Below, piece by piece: positions 1 through 11,094 of a DNA stretch of 64,000 bases (position 1 is its first letter; every line of letters starts with the position of its first letter). The position numbers were made by a program, and so were the translations under genes. The stretch lies in the NCBI RefSeq assembly GCF_016801865.2, contig NC_068939.1, positions 130,476,917-130,540,916 on the forward strand, written 5' to 3'. The notes beneath the pieces are model-generated. The model had not been told where the DNA came from, made no database searches, and saw only the letters and a program-made list of their open reading frames with translations. The DNA is from Culex pipiens pallens (lineage: Eukaryota > Arthropoda > Insecta > Diptera > Culicidae).

Positions 1-133
1 TGATATTGATGTAATTTTTTATTCCGGATCTAAAAAATAGATGAAATGTGTATACAACCCCATCATATCAGCCATTTTTGGTAATGAGTGAGGAAGGCTC
101 CAACCACATAGGTGGATTAAGTTAGTTTTTTTA
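1..133 (+). repeat. Right end of a dispersed repeat, family A (cut by window edge)
   Basis: The block ends in GTGAGGAAGGC then CCAACCACATAGGTGGATTA and a T-run. The same ending recurs near 19400, 33033, 38880 and 44200. Fuller copies (30828-33033, 37317-38883) begin with GCCTTCCTCAC, so GCCTTCCTCAC/GTGAGGAAGGC is probably the terminal inverted motif. Only the right end is present. No coding capacity. Confidence 0.7.
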
Positions 134-600
134 AAGAAAATCATTGACCCTTGAAATCCACAAATTTGGAACACTTTTTTCTTACGGATGTAAACAAACT
201 TTGGATCTCTCCATGGGTACATATTTGAAACAAAATAATGACTTCAAACATCGAAACCAATGAAACTTAAGCTTAGTGATGTTTTATGAATGGTCTGATA
301 ACTTTTTTCGTGAAAATATCAGTTGAATTCAGGTGATCCACAATTGTGGAAGGCACAATAACATCCCACAATTATGGAACAGGCAATTTGGAGGCAGTGT
401 TTTGCTTTTCAGGATAAAATAGTCTTGAAATTAAGTTTTTTGCTCAAAAAGGACTACTTGTACTAGTTAAACAGCCAGAGAATGTCCAAATAATGGTCCT
501 AAAAATAGTAGGGTTGACAGAAAAGCTGCATTTGGCATGTTATTGACAAATTATCACAAAAGTGTTCCGAATTTGTGGGTGTTCCGAATATGTGGAATGA
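134..600. other. AT-rich non-coding stretch
   Basis: No gene seen. It holds a perfect 14-bp palindrome TCCACAATTGTGGA (337-350) and related GTTCCGAAT-x-TGTGG phrases near 565-597, suggesting remnants of another old mobile element. Confidence 0.4.
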
Positions 601-855
601 CTGTACACTGCCGCCAAAACTTTTTCTTCTCGCATAAATCAAATTTTCGTCTTAATTTGGAAACTTATGATTGCAAAACAACTGGACAGACGTATAATGC
701 ATTTTAAAACACTTTTTTCATACAAACGTTGAAACCGTGGCCTATAATTTAAATTTTTGATTTTTGATAAATATTAATTTTTTTTTGCCTCCCCCCCCTC
801 GACTTTGGTCAGAGTCGAGGGACATAAACTTCAAAAAATATTTGCAACGGCCTTA
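601..855 (+). repeat. Relic of foldback repeat, family F (right half)
   Basis: It ends with a C-rich run, GACTTTGGTCAGAGTCGAGG, then AAATATTTGCAACGGCCTTA. The same ending closes the better copy at 35591-36071, and the internal phrase TGCATTTTAAAACAC is shared with 35.9 kb and 54.4 kb. The left terminus is not recognisable here. Confidence 0.55.
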
Positions 856-1166
856 CATAAACTTAAAGAATTACATTAAAACAAAATTGTTCCAACATCT
901 ACTAAGAAATGAATGCTATGAATAATAAAATAAAGTAAATAAGAATCAGTCAAACATGATAAAAATAATTTCGGTATTTTAAAGTTATCACAAAATGCCA
1001 AAGGTTTGCATGTTAGTTTGCTACCAAACAAAATTTCCATCTCTATACTTTTTGTTTGTCAAGATTTATGCACACGTTTAAACTTTTTTTTATTGTTCTT
1101 TTGAAGTTTTATAATATTTTTTTGAATCGACTGTGTAAGTCATTATGTTTTAAAAGATTGCATTGC

Positions 1167-1389
1167 TTACACAGCAAAAAATCCGATGGTAAAATCGCAT
1201 GCAAAAGCATGCACATCACCTTTGTGAGCAAAAGCATGTAATATTGTAGGAGAAAACGTGTACACAAAAAGCATGTACCGAAGAAAAAAAATCAGGTCTG
1301 CTCACCCCAAAAATAACATCAATCCGGCGAGAGTCATATTCAGATTACCAAGTCCGCGCCCCAACCCACTCGGCTATTTCGCCGCTATG
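1167..1389 (-). mobile_element. tRNA-derived SINE relic (Thr-like head)
   Basis: Read on the minus strand from 1389, the head resembles a tRNA: GCGGCGAAATAGCCGAGTGG (box A-like) followed by GCGCGGACTTGGTAATC, whose loop would carry anticodon GGT. Box B is damaged. The tail toward 1167 contains repeated GCATGCTTTTGCATG-like sequence and ends in a CAGCAAAAAATCC-type motif. Inferred to be a decayed SINE, not a working tRNA gene. Confidence 0.5.
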
Positions 1390-2123
1390 AAAATAGTTTG
1401 ATCTTCACCGAATGTAGCTGTAGGTTCCCCATACGTCGTATGCAGTTAACACAGTAAACGACGTACGGAAAACCTACTGTTACAGTTAAATTCGATTGAA
1501 GCATTTTTTAATCAGATTTTCTTCGGAAACTCACTTGTTTAAATCGTACTTCATTCCCTGAAAAGAATGTTTGTCCTTCATTTTATTTTCAAGGCAACAT
1601 TCCAAAAGCAATTCAATGATTCAAATTTGGTTTTATGATCAAATGAATTTGAATGATTTTTTCAAAGTTCCGCAAAAATTTTACGACATTTGATGATTTG
1701 GTTTGATGGTTCCAATAGAAATTGGAAATATATAAGTTCAAAAAAATCAAACCATCCACATTAACGACCCCCGGGTCTTTTGTGGTCTCTATTGCAAGTT
1801 TCTGCTATAAGTTATAATATTTGTATAGTTGCAAAAATATAATAAAGATAACAGATTTTATTTATTGCTTCATGATTTTAAATTGAAACTTTTGAAGGAG
1901 GAGATGAAAACCATAAAGAATGTTATAGTCTTTAAATATATCGAACATAATTAATGTTACATTAATTATTTTGATCGGTCAAGACTTCAACCATGTTTTG
2001 TATTATAATTCAATTAAGTGTCGATAGATAAAATAGATGCGAATCAGAAGCTATGAAATACTCATTTTTATTATAAATCGAATATGACCAAAAAAAATAA
2101 CAGCAGTGTCCATTTAAAGTCAA
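1390..2123. other. AT-rich stretch, nothing recognised
   Basis: No ORF of note, no RNA gene and no clear repeat boundary. It contains an imperfect inverted pair around GTAGGTTCCCCATACGTCGTA and TACGGAAAACCTACTG (about 1428-1483), perhaps a small decayed foldback. Confidence 0.4.
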
Positions 2124-3126
2124 ATATGAGCAATTCTCGCTGAAACCGTCCCACTAGATGCACATGTTCTCAAATCGTTACGGCAATGTTCTCATTGTTT
2201 TTGATGGTATCAACATCCCCACCAAATTTTAACTTGATCAAAAATATTGATTTCAACTTTGCACTTTTATGTGCACGATTACAAATAAAGCAGACCTTCC
2301 TAAAACAAATTCTGTACATAAAATATTACTTCAGTGAAATGTGGCGAATCGAGACTACAGTCTAAGTAAGGACATTAGTTTTCAGAGTACTTAAAAGCTT
2401 AAAAATTAGAAACTTGTTTGTTGATGTATGCTTTTACATAAACAAATTAAAAATATGATCTAATGAGTGAAAGCATAGTTGAAATAACTGTCCCTATTCA
2501 TCCTATATGTCCAGATTTGCCTCAGATGACTGTACATTCGGCTCAAATACAATCCTGCTTTGTTTTGCCTGTAAATAAGGCTCATTTCTGAAGTCTGAGC
2601 TTTGATTATTTTTAACTGAAATTTGACCAATTTCTTTCATCCGTTAACAACTATACGAAAACAATTTCATTACACTACTTTTCTCAAGTTAATTTTATGC
2701 AAAATCGTCCAATCTTTCGAATGAAAATGGTTGCGTAACGATAAGTGGTTGTGAACACGGTCAAAATTCAAAATTAAGAGTAAGTTTCCCAAAAATCCTT
2801 AAAATTACCCTTGAAAAAATAATTTTTAAAATGTTTATCAAAGTGCAATAGAAAGCCCTCGTGATTACCTTTCCAACGATATATAAGTTTTTGATGTTTG
2901 GTAATGTATTTTGGGAGATATCATTTCTTCAAATTAGGTCATTTTTTCGAAAAAATCCATTGTTCAAAACAAGTTTTTATTTACAGGTGGCTAACGGCTG
3001 ACATTTTCATTGGTTCGAAGGTTGTTTTTATGGTTTTTTGGTGCGCTGAATCGAATGAGAACATTGCCGTAACGATTTGAGAACATGTGCATCTAGTGGG
3101 ACGGTTTCAGCGAGAATTGCTCATAT
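2124..3126. mobile_element. Foldback MITE with about 73-bp identical inverted ends
   Basis: The left arm starts ATATGAGCAATTCTCGC at 2124. The right arm, read backward from 3126, matches it base for base for roughly 73 bp through a CGTTACGGCAATG motif. The 1.0-kb element has no transposase frame. TA or ATAT lies at both tips, so the exact target duplication is ambiguous. Arm identity implies recent mobility or gene conversion between arms. Confidence 0.8.
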
Positions 3127-4616
3127 GCTTATTTCACTTAAAATCTTTGCTTAAGTTTTATTCGGTAGATAATATCATCTAACGTAACAAAATAAAAACA
3201 AGGAACAATGTTATTTGTACATTGTTTACGTTTCGTGAAATTTCCGTGAAATTTGGTGTTTGGAATTATGGTTCCCGTGTAAATTGCAATTTTTTAGCGT
3301 GATAAAACCGCTATGCCTATTAATTGGTTTCGGATAAAGTTGTACCGATCCCTCTTCAATTTTCCTGAAACTTTGATCTAAATGGCATGTTTTATGTTTT
3401 TTATACAGTTTTGTAACGGGAAATAATGAAAATTTCAAATTTATGATTTACACTTTTTGGATCAAAAATGCCTATTTTTATTTTGGCACATCGAACAAAT
3501 CTGGTCAAAAAGGTGAAATATCCGTGCAAAAAACCAATTTGAGCAAAACTTCACATTTTGGTACCTGAATGTTGATTTAGAGGAGGTTTTTTTTTCCATG
3601 ATCCAAATAATGAATTTGATATACCAACTTTTAATTCAAAAGTCAAGTTGAAGCACACAAAAAGATCGCACCTTCAACCTTTTCCCACTTAAAAAGATGT
3701 CAATTAGTGAACATTGACTGTGCCAGAGACACTGTCAAAAATAATTACATTTCCCTCGGCGTACTTTCCCGATAATTTTAAAAGGGAAAAGGATAGAGAT
3801 GGAAAAAAAGCGATAAGGGTGTTGCGGCAAGTCATTTTCCAATCAACCTTTTTCTCACCCTTACCACCACCAGCGAGAGGATCCATTTGAATAATTTATC
3901 ACCTAATTGGTGAAGAGGGTTCTGCAGGGCTGCACGTTCTGCTTAACTTGCTTTAAATGTGATTTACACGATTTGATGGTTCAAATTTAAATAATGAAAA
4001 ATCAAATTGTGAAGCTGAAATTGTCGTTCCAATTAATGTTGATGTTATAGTAGAACAAAATTGTTTCTAGGTTCAAGTAGATTCAAAATAAAAAAAAAAC
4101 TTTCCAGGATTATTCTCAGCTGGAAAACCCACCAAATCATTTCCACGATTTCGTTTTGATCGTATTATCACACAATGAACCTGTGAAAACCAATCTCACC
4201 ATCGAAGAGCAGATCAGTAATACCATAATTATTTTTTCATTATAAAACTGGATGCGAGTCGTCGTTCGGAATCACGCGAATATTTGATTTGCCAGCAGAG
4301 TGAAATTTCCCCCCCTCAAACAGGCATATCGAAGACGAGGTCTAATCCGATTAGAGCCGCGCTAGTTAGGGCATAATTTTGTGAGAATTCGGGTTGAACC
4401 TGGCAGGAGGGAAATTGGAAAATTTATAACGATGAATCAGGTGCTCCACGGAAATTGCAAGCAGAGAGCTTTTGGGGGTTTCGGGGTGGCAAGAGAGCAA
4501 CTTTAGCGTGAAAGACAAATATTGCTTCAGGTTTTCGCTAATTGAAAGGAAATTAGGATAGTGTGGTTGGATTTGAAAGGATTACAATCTGATTGCACTT
4601 CAATTTGCTGGGAATA
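3127..4616. other. Single-copy-looking non-coding stretch
   Basis: No convincing gene. From about 4200 to 4560 the base composition is more balanced than the flanks and shows no repeat signature. It includes CTAATCCGATTAG (4342-4354), a palindrome made of two back-to-back TAATC-type homeodomain cores. Possible regulatory DNA; this is inference only. Confidence 0.35.
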
Positions 4617-5253
4617 TAGGGTAGAGTAGTCATCAATGAGACACGGGGAACAATGATAAAATGGCTCTCACAAGACGTAGTTTCAATCAATCAGGCTCAT
4701 ATTTGGGGGAAAGGTGTGTCTACTAGATACACGTCTGCTATAATTGTGGCTTTGGTTGTGGATGCTCCCTTGTAAAGTTATTCATACATGTTTGATTCTG
4801 GGGTGTAAAAGTAAATTATGACTAAAAATTACATTTTCGCTCATAGGCTGCCATTAACACAAAAACTAATATTTCTCCAAATTTCTTTCGTCATTTTACA
4901 GGGCATGAGTTGGGCTACAATGTCCTTTTATTGAGTTTGACCAAAATTTAGAATATACCCAGAATCCAGGGCTGTCTCATTGTTCCCCACTCTTTTCTAC
5001 CCATGGGTAACAATGAGACACTTTGATTTTTCTTCATTAAACTTTTCAAAATCTGTGGAAATCTTTCAAAACATGAATTAGAAGTGATTTTTGGCATATT
5101 TATTGAGATTAAACTTCATTTAACCAAAAATATAAAGTTATTTGATAAAATATATGGATTTTACAAAATTTAAATTCTTTTTAGTATAACTTTTGTAAAT
5201 TGAAGTTTCATGTTGACACAATTGACAAAATCATTGATGACTACCCTACCCTA
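4617..5253. mobile_element. TA-type MITE, family B copy 1
   Basis: Inverted ends TAGGGTAGAGTAGTCATC at the left and its complement (with GGGTAG) at the right enclose 637 bp with no ORF. The motif GGGGAACAATG/CATTGTTCCCC and CAATGAGAC recur several times inside in both orientations. Relatives: 25292-26187, 37877-38650, and 29755-30593 reversed. Confidence 0.8.
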
Positions 5254-5586
5254 CCACAAATTGTGGGATTTGGGCTGCGGTTCACATGAATTTCACCTAC
5301 ACAAAAACACAGACTCTTTGTGAAAAAAAAAGTTCTTTGAAATTTGGTTCAAAAAGCGAAAATTTATTTTGAATCGCAACTGAAATTGAACAAACAAATT
5401 CAAACAAACATAAGTATAATTATTTTTGTTTGTTCAAGATTAGTCTCATGTTCTGTGTATTATTCAATACTGTCACATCGGGACTGGCAACACCAGCCAG
5501 CAACAGTCAACTGTTCGGATCTCCTCAAACTTTTCGATTTTTTCGCCGTAATTAACAGTGATTACCCGCGAGTTTGCTTCTCCAGC
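5254..5586. other. Spacer, possible 5' leader
   Basis: AT-rich to about 5460, then GC-richer sequence that could be an untranslated leader for the block starting at 5587. No promoter element can be called with confidence. Confidence 0.3.
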
Positions 5587-5877
5587 ATGCCAAGGGCCGG
5601 CCGTGGCCGTGGCAGTTCGAGTGCGGCCTCGAAAAACCCGCGAAGTTCATCTACCGGAAGAGTGCAGAAAGGTAAACACACCAACGCCGCATCGACCGCC
5701 ATCGCGCACGGGGGCGTGCCCAGTGACGTCACCGATCCTTCATTTTTACACGTGTCATACCGTCCACGTGAGTCCCCAGTACGGACGAGACAATCGACCC
5801 GGGCATCCGGAAGCAGCAGCAGCACTGCCCTTTTACGGCGATATGATGTATACGCCATTGAGGTGATTATGCTGTAG
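5587..5877 (+). CDS. Unrecognised small ORF or first-exon candidate, Arg/Gly/Ser-rich
   Basis: An ATG at 5587 lies in a sharply GC-richer block and opens a 96-codon frame starting MPRAGRGRGSSSAASKNP, basic and low in complexity, ending at a stop at 5875-5877. I do not recognise the family. A longer in-frame start at 5344 adds AT-rich sequence that looks non-coding, so the internal ATG is preferred. Alternatively only 5587-5671 is coding: AAAG followed by GTAAAC at 5672 is a good splice-donor context. TGACGTCA (5724-5731) would then lie in an intron. It could equally be a stranded 5' piece of a retroelement gag. It sits between MITEs with no neighbouring exon visible. Confidence 0.25.
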   Translation: MPRAGRGRGSSSAASKNPRSSSTGRVQKGKHTNAASTAIAHGGVPSDVTDPSFLHVSYRPRESPVRTRQSTRASGSSSSTALLRRYDVYAIEVIML

Positions 5878-6366
5878 ACACGATTTTCTGTTTTTGTTCA
5901 TTTTTTCAATTAAAAATGACTAATTTAAGGTCTGCTCTGTAGAAACTGTTAAAAAGTACAATAAAAATGTGGCCCCTACAAAATTTCTTGTTTTTTCCTA
6001 TTCTCTACAATTTTAAACCACAAACATCATTTGGCCGAAAAAACAGCAATAAAAAATCACTACTTTTCCTTCCCAATGATGTATGTATACATTGCACGAT
6101 CAAAGCAGGCTATATTTTTTGTGCCAGCTATTTTGACAGCTGAGCGGATCCCTTAATGCATTGTCCACGTGGATACTTTAAGGAGGGGGAGGGGGGGTAT
6201 TAGGGAGCCTTTTTTTATTACGTAACGCAGTTGGGGGGGGAGGGGTCGGAGGCCGTGTTACGCTCCATACAAAATTTTTAAAATTTGTATGGAAATTTTG
6301 TTACGAGGGGGGGAGAGGGGGTCTACAAATCCGACGTCAAAAGACAAAACAAACTGTGATCTAGTT
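5878..6366. repeat. G-run-rich repeat sequence with small foldback
   Basis: Contains G-rich runs (6182-6250, 6306-6320) and a short inverted pair around GTGTTACGCTCCATACAAAA and TTTGTATGGAAATTTTGTTACG (6254-6305). It looks like a decayed mobile element. No coding content. Confidence 0.35.
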
Positions 6367-6458
6367 TTAACCCACCGGAGGTCGCGTACGTGTACTTTGT
6401 ACACAGTTTGTAAGGGCACTTGTAAGAAAGGCGAAAACATGGACTTCCCGAAGGTTAA
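6367..6458 (+). mobile_element. 84-bp TTAA-flanked miniature element, copy 1
   Basis: The body 6371-6454 begins CCCACCGGAGG and ends CTTCCCGAAGG, with TTAA immediately outside each end. A near-identical copy in opposite orientation sits at 11748-11832, also between TTAA tetramers and interrupting a reverse-transcriptase frame. Internally it has GTGTAC-TTT-GTACAC, a perfect short hairpin. TTAA duplication and CC-start ends are typical of piggyBac-type elements; the assignment is by that resemblance. Confidence 0.75.
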
Positions 6459-7582
6459 GCTTTTCTATTTCTATCCTTTTCCTTAGCAAATTTCAAAGGT
6501 TTTTTTTTTAAATATTCTTTCCTTCTGTTGGCAAATCCATTGTTAGAATATCCAATTACATCAAAATGAACTATAGTACAAATCATAGTTGAAAGGTACT
6601 CCAAAACTCTATTAGGTTATAAGAATTACGAAGTTGTGAATTGATTATTTACTTATAAAAACTAATTGAATTGAATTGAATAATCATATTCAATACTGAA
6701 TTAGAGAAAAAGTTTTCCTATTCTACAGGATGATTTAGAAATTGACAGAAATCTAAATTATTCCGAATATTCATAATATAATAATTGTTGCCTTCACTAA
6801 AGCTGAGGTTTTTTTCAAAGAAATGTAATCACGAACATCTAGAAGTTATGATTGAAACAATTTTCCCAAAAATAATCAAAAGTGAATCCCCTCAAGCCAC
6901 TCAGGAAAAAGTTTTCGTAAAAGTCACAGAGCTCAAAAAGCTCCGTCGTTCCAGCGCTGTCCACTTTGGGGACAAAAAATATACATCGAAATTAGTGTGC
7001 CAGAAAGGCAGCAGGGTGGCCATATGGATTTTTTTCGATGTCCTTCTTGGTCACGAGGCGTCATCGACAAAGTTGGCAGACACTCTGTCTGGCCGATGGT
7101 TTGTGCTTTCGTGCTGGCTTCATTGACATTCAATGTTATCGTTTTTTTTTTTTTGGGTGTTGTTTAATGGGACCAATCAGTTGAAAATATGATGGTTATT
7201 TGTTTATCTCTAAAAATGCTTAATTTTCTCAAAAACATTTCTCCACCGTTTCAAACCAGATCGTTCCTATGAACTCATTTCCTCATCAATTCACCTTAAA
7301 CGGGTCCTTCGTTCAGCTGGAATAAGCGGATATTAACCTGTATCGATTTTCCTGGTGGTTAGAGGCAGCTGGCGCGTTCGTCGTGCTCTGGTTTCAAGCT
7401 GCTGTGAGTTCGACGGAAAAATGGGTAATCCATTATGCACACACCTCGAGCAGCGTTGGAAAACAAGCCCGCCAGCTGACCTGACTGAACGAATGGAAAC
7501 GGATTAGACTAGTTGGTTGGATTATGGTTCTAGCTTGAGGGATTGAATGCTATGTTTTTTTAAGTATCTCACAGTTATCAAC
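6459..7582. other. Single-copy-looking non-coding stretch with E-box motifs
   Basis: No recognisable protein. A 113-codon frame at 6785-7126 (+) has no known motif and is probably fortuitous. From about 7290 to 7500 the sequence is GC-richer and contains three CAGCTG E-box cores (near 7315, 7366 and 7475). Could be regulatory DNA; unproven. Confidence 0.35.
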
Positions 7583-9429
7583 TAGAGCGTCCAATTTTCC
7601 GGGGCTACAGAATTCCCGGAAAATCCCGGGAAATTTTTAATTTTGGTTAATATTTTGCAACAAAATAGTATACAATAGCAACTATAAAGGGCAAAATATG
7701 TGTTAGGTTCAATTATTGCTTTGGCTGTTTGTAAAAAAACATACAACTTGAAAAAAATATATAAATTTTCAAAATATCTGTCTTTCAATGGTTAGTACTT
7801 GATGATAAAAAGTAGCTAGATATATTTTTTTAAATCAAAGTGTTAGGAATGCGAGTAAAATTAATCCATGCTCCAAAACGATAAAATTGCTTTTGAATAC
7901 GTCTCTGTGACCAGTTTGAAAGAATATGATAAAGAATAAAATTGATAATTTAGATTAAATGAAAAAAAAATCATGCAGCAAATGTGATTTTCATGGCAAA
8001 ACATTGGAATGAAAAATAATAATAAAGAAAATATGTTTTTCATGGCAAATAATTTATCCAGAACAAATCTAAATGGTTTAATCTCATGAATAAATTGAAT
8101 TGACTTTAAAAATCTGCTATTCACTTGAAATACAATTTTTATGTAATCACAATTCAATGTTTTTAAATGTTTGGAGCAAGTATTTGAAATATTTTTGCCT
8201 TTTTTGTGCACTTTTTAACAATACGAAGTAGTTTTTTAATTAAATCTTACGCCCTTGGTAGCTCTAGTACTCTATAAATTTTCAACTTTTAACTGTAATT
8301 TCTCGAACACTTTTAAACAAATTAACCTAATTTTTCCAGCAAAAATCCTCTTAGAGACATTTAATGATACCAATTCAATGTTCTTCCAATTTGGTCAAAT
8401 AAAACAAAACGTAAAAAAATGACCTTGGGGGGAAGAGGTTGGTACCTTATTTTCAAATGATTTAACACATTTAATTGTTTATTTTCATTTAATAATATCG
8501 CAATTATTGTTGCCCGACAAGATCTATTCCTAATTGTGAATGCTTCAGAAATTAATATCATCTGAAATAAATCTTGACATGAAATTTTTAGACGAACTGA
8601 TAAGTTCAATAAGAACAGTAAATTAAATTTGATAAAATAAAATTTAGTGCATTCATTATTTTTTTTTTGAAGTTTAAAAAAATTGCCAAAAAGCTAAGAA
8701 AATGTATACCGTCAGAGGGGGTGACTATGGGTCAAAAAACGATACACCTCTCGTAACTTCTTAATAACAAAAACAATTTGAATAACATCGAAAATGTTTT
8801 ATCGTAGAATTGTTCTTAGATAGTTTACTAACATTTTCCCAAAATATGGTGTAATTTGATGGACTCTACCTTAAATGGCAATCGTTGAAAATTGACCCAA
8901 TCTCACCCCTTTGAGGGGGTGGCATTGGATCAAATGAAACCAAAATGATGCTCAAATACAAAGATATAGTAAAAACAAGTCATCCAACTGTGTTTCTTGT
9001 TCGAGGGAATCGCATTGACATGCTAAAATATTTGAAGTAGAGATTTTCAAACATTTGGGTACTTTTTGATCAATTCCAATAAAAAATTTAAAAAGTTAAT
9101 TTTTCGAGATGTCATTTTTGGCCAAAAACGTATCTCAACTTTAGACAGCTGCTAAAATGACAGGATTTGTTCTAGGAACGAGATTTTTTCAGAAAAGTCA
9201 TCTTAAGATGTCTCTTGCACAACCCTTTAACAGAATTTAGTTTCATTGAGAAGTACCTGAAAAAAAATCCGTAAAAAAATACTTTGACCCAATCTCACCC
9301 CTCAGACCCAATGTCACCCCCACTGACGGTACTTCCACTTGAATTTCGGAAAACGGGAAATATTTTGTTCGGGAAATCCCAGGAGTTCCCGGGATTTTTT
9401 TTTCCAGGGACGGGAAATTGGACGCTCTA
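7583..9429. mobile_element. hAT-like non-autonomous element carrying a nested MITE
   Basis: Ends are TAGAGCGTCCAATTT in inverted orientation. Flanks are TTATCAAC (7575-7582) and TTGCCAAC (9430-9437), an 8-bp duplication with two transitions, as expected for an old hAT insertion. The subterminal regions are full of TTCCCGGGAA-type palindromes. No transposase frame. Element 8707-9331 is inserted near its right end. Confidence 0.75.
8707..9331 (-). mobile_element. TA-type MITE, family C copy 1
   Basis: Termini TACCGTCAG and CTGACGGTA. A phrase of the type GGGGTGACATTGGGTC occurs at both ends and as an internal back-to-back pair (about 8895-8940). Opposite in orientation to the copies at 32018-32633 and 52343-52974. 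No ORF. Nested in the hAT-like element 7583-9429. Confidence 0.85.
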
Positions 9430-9699
9430 TTGCCAACTCATAATTTATTTGACGTATTTCCTGACATAATGTCTGTTTTCACTGTTTGAACATGAGTTTG
9501 TCAGTTTTAGTTATCAACGTTACAGTCCAGCCTCCATTATCCAAAGTTTTTTGAATAATCGAATCAAGAACAACAAAACTAATGGGGTTTTACTGTCACC
9601 CTATTGTAGAGTTATTGTTAGAAGACAGAACGGTCAACCAAACAAAACGTGTTTGTTATTGTTTACATTGCGTGCTCTCGTTTTTGTTTACGAAATATC
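9430..9699. other. Spacer with a possible pogo/Tigger-type terminus
   Basis: ACAGTCCAGCCTCCATTATC near 9522-9541 resembles the CAGTC-n-CGATTATCCG ends of pogo/Tigger-like elements, but no partner terminus is seen. The rest is AT-rich. Small frames at 9551-9776 look fortuitous and overlap the presumed 3' UTR of the CR1-like element. Confidence 0.25.
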
Positions 9700-9809
9700 A
9701 AACATTAATATTTATTTGTCACCGTCTTCGGCATTATGCCGCACAGACTGTATATACTTATAAACTAAACGTATAAACAGATATAAAACATTAAAAACAT
9801 ACAGGTACG

Positions 9810-9900
9810 TCACAACACGTTTCTAATTTTAGTTTTAAATAGTTCTTTTGTCATGTCGAAATTAAAAAAGCACCAAACTGGGTTGAAATAACGGCAGCAG
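9810..9900 (-). pseudogene. CR1-like ORF2, C-terminal end
   Basis: In the frame continuing from 11087, this piece encodes about 30 residues including FNPVWCFFNFD and ends with TGA at 9810-9812, a typical non-LTR ORF2 C-terminus. It is cut off from the rest by the hAT-like element 9901-11086, whose 8-bp duplication GGCAGCAG lies at the junction. Confidence 0.65.
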
Positions 9901-11094
9901 TAGAGGGTGACGAGCGGGAATTCCCGGGAAAAATTTCCCGGGAAATCGACCATTTTTGGACCTCTCGATTCCCGGGAAATTTGGTCGAGAGTCCCGGGAA
10001 ATTTTATACTTATAAAAATCGAAGCAAAATGTTATAATCTTATCAGAAAAACATTTGAAAAATTCGAAATGGTTTAGAACATTGGATGTTAATTTGTCGT
10101 ACGTTCCAATAACTATAATTGAGACAAGCCCAAAAAATGTGCACCCCAAAATTTACCTTAAAGTATTCTTAGCAGTTACATCCCAAAAATGAAATATAAA
10201 GTTTATTTTTGTTTTATTATTTGTAATAGGGAAACCCCTTTTCAAAATGTTCAATTTCCATATCCTCTCTCAAGCATAGCAATTTCATTGTTGATGTTAA
10301 TAAGTCATTTTGTGTTTCACATTAACCTCAATATTATAATACATTTTTTTTTTGTTAAAAAACGTACTTGACTTTATAGCTGTCGGCCACTATTGCTAGT
10401 ACCAACCACTAGTGTCTTCCTTTTAACTACAAGGACTTCGCCGCCCTGGGCTCCTAAGTGTTTGAGTACGATACGGAGTGACGGTGCCGGATACACATAT
10501 TTACACAAAGAATTTTAAGGGGCCCGCCGCGGGATTCGAGCTAGCAACCTCTGGATTGTGAGCCAGTGCGCGGTCCACACGGGCGGGACAATGTTATTTT
10601 GTTATAAGGTCTGCAAATTTTTAACATTCGGGTTTTCCTGATAATTGTTAATATTTCTCCAATGAATATTTTCAGTTGACCTTAAACAAGAAAAAAAAAA
10701 TCAATTTCAAATTGTTGTTTTGAGCTGTTATGTATCATATTGCGATACTGGGAAATTATATATTTGCTTTTTTTACTTCACAAAAATCTAATAACACGTG
10801 CATGCAACAACTTTTTGAGTCCCAAAAAGCTAAAAAAAATCTAATGGTTGAAATAGTTCCTTGAAGTAATGAGGCTACTTAAATTAATGTTTCTTTTAAT
10901 AAGTATGAATTAATTGTAACTGAATTCATTGAAAATAAATAAATTTATGACTCTTCCTTTTTAAATTATTGGCACTATTGGCATATATAAAAAAAACTCC
11001 CGGGTCCCGGGAATTCCCGGGAAATGGCCAAATTCAACTCTCGATTCCCGGGAAATTCAAAATCTCGAGAATCGTCACCCTCTAGGCAGCAGCG
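9893..11094. mobile_element. hAT-like non-autonomous element with perfect 8-bp duplication
   Basis: The body 9901-11086 has inverted ends TAGAGGGTGACGA and is flanked by GGCAGCAG at 9893-9900 and 11087-11094. TAGAG-type ends with 8-bp duplication are the hAT signature. TCCCGGGAATT-type palindromes crowd both ends (9915-10006; 10996-11055), as in 7583-9429. No transposase. A SINE (10370-10588) is nested inside. The insertion interrupts the CR1-like ORF2. Confidence 0.85.
10370..10588 (-). mobile_element. tRNA-derived SINE
   Basis: Read from 10588 on the minus strand, the head has GCCCGTGTGGACCGCGCACTGGC, a CTGG/CCAG anticodon-arm stem and box B-like AGCTCGAATCCCG. The 3' body (GTACTCAAACACTTAGG to CAGCTATAAAGTC) matches 39242-39349. 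Flanks are T-rich and the target duplication is unclear. Polymerase III transcription is inferred from the tRNA head. Confidence 0.65.

Noticed and set aside
6258..6486. Small ORFs sharing a peptide with 11763-11966
   Set aside because: The shared peptide is just the 84-bp TTAA element translated at two loci.
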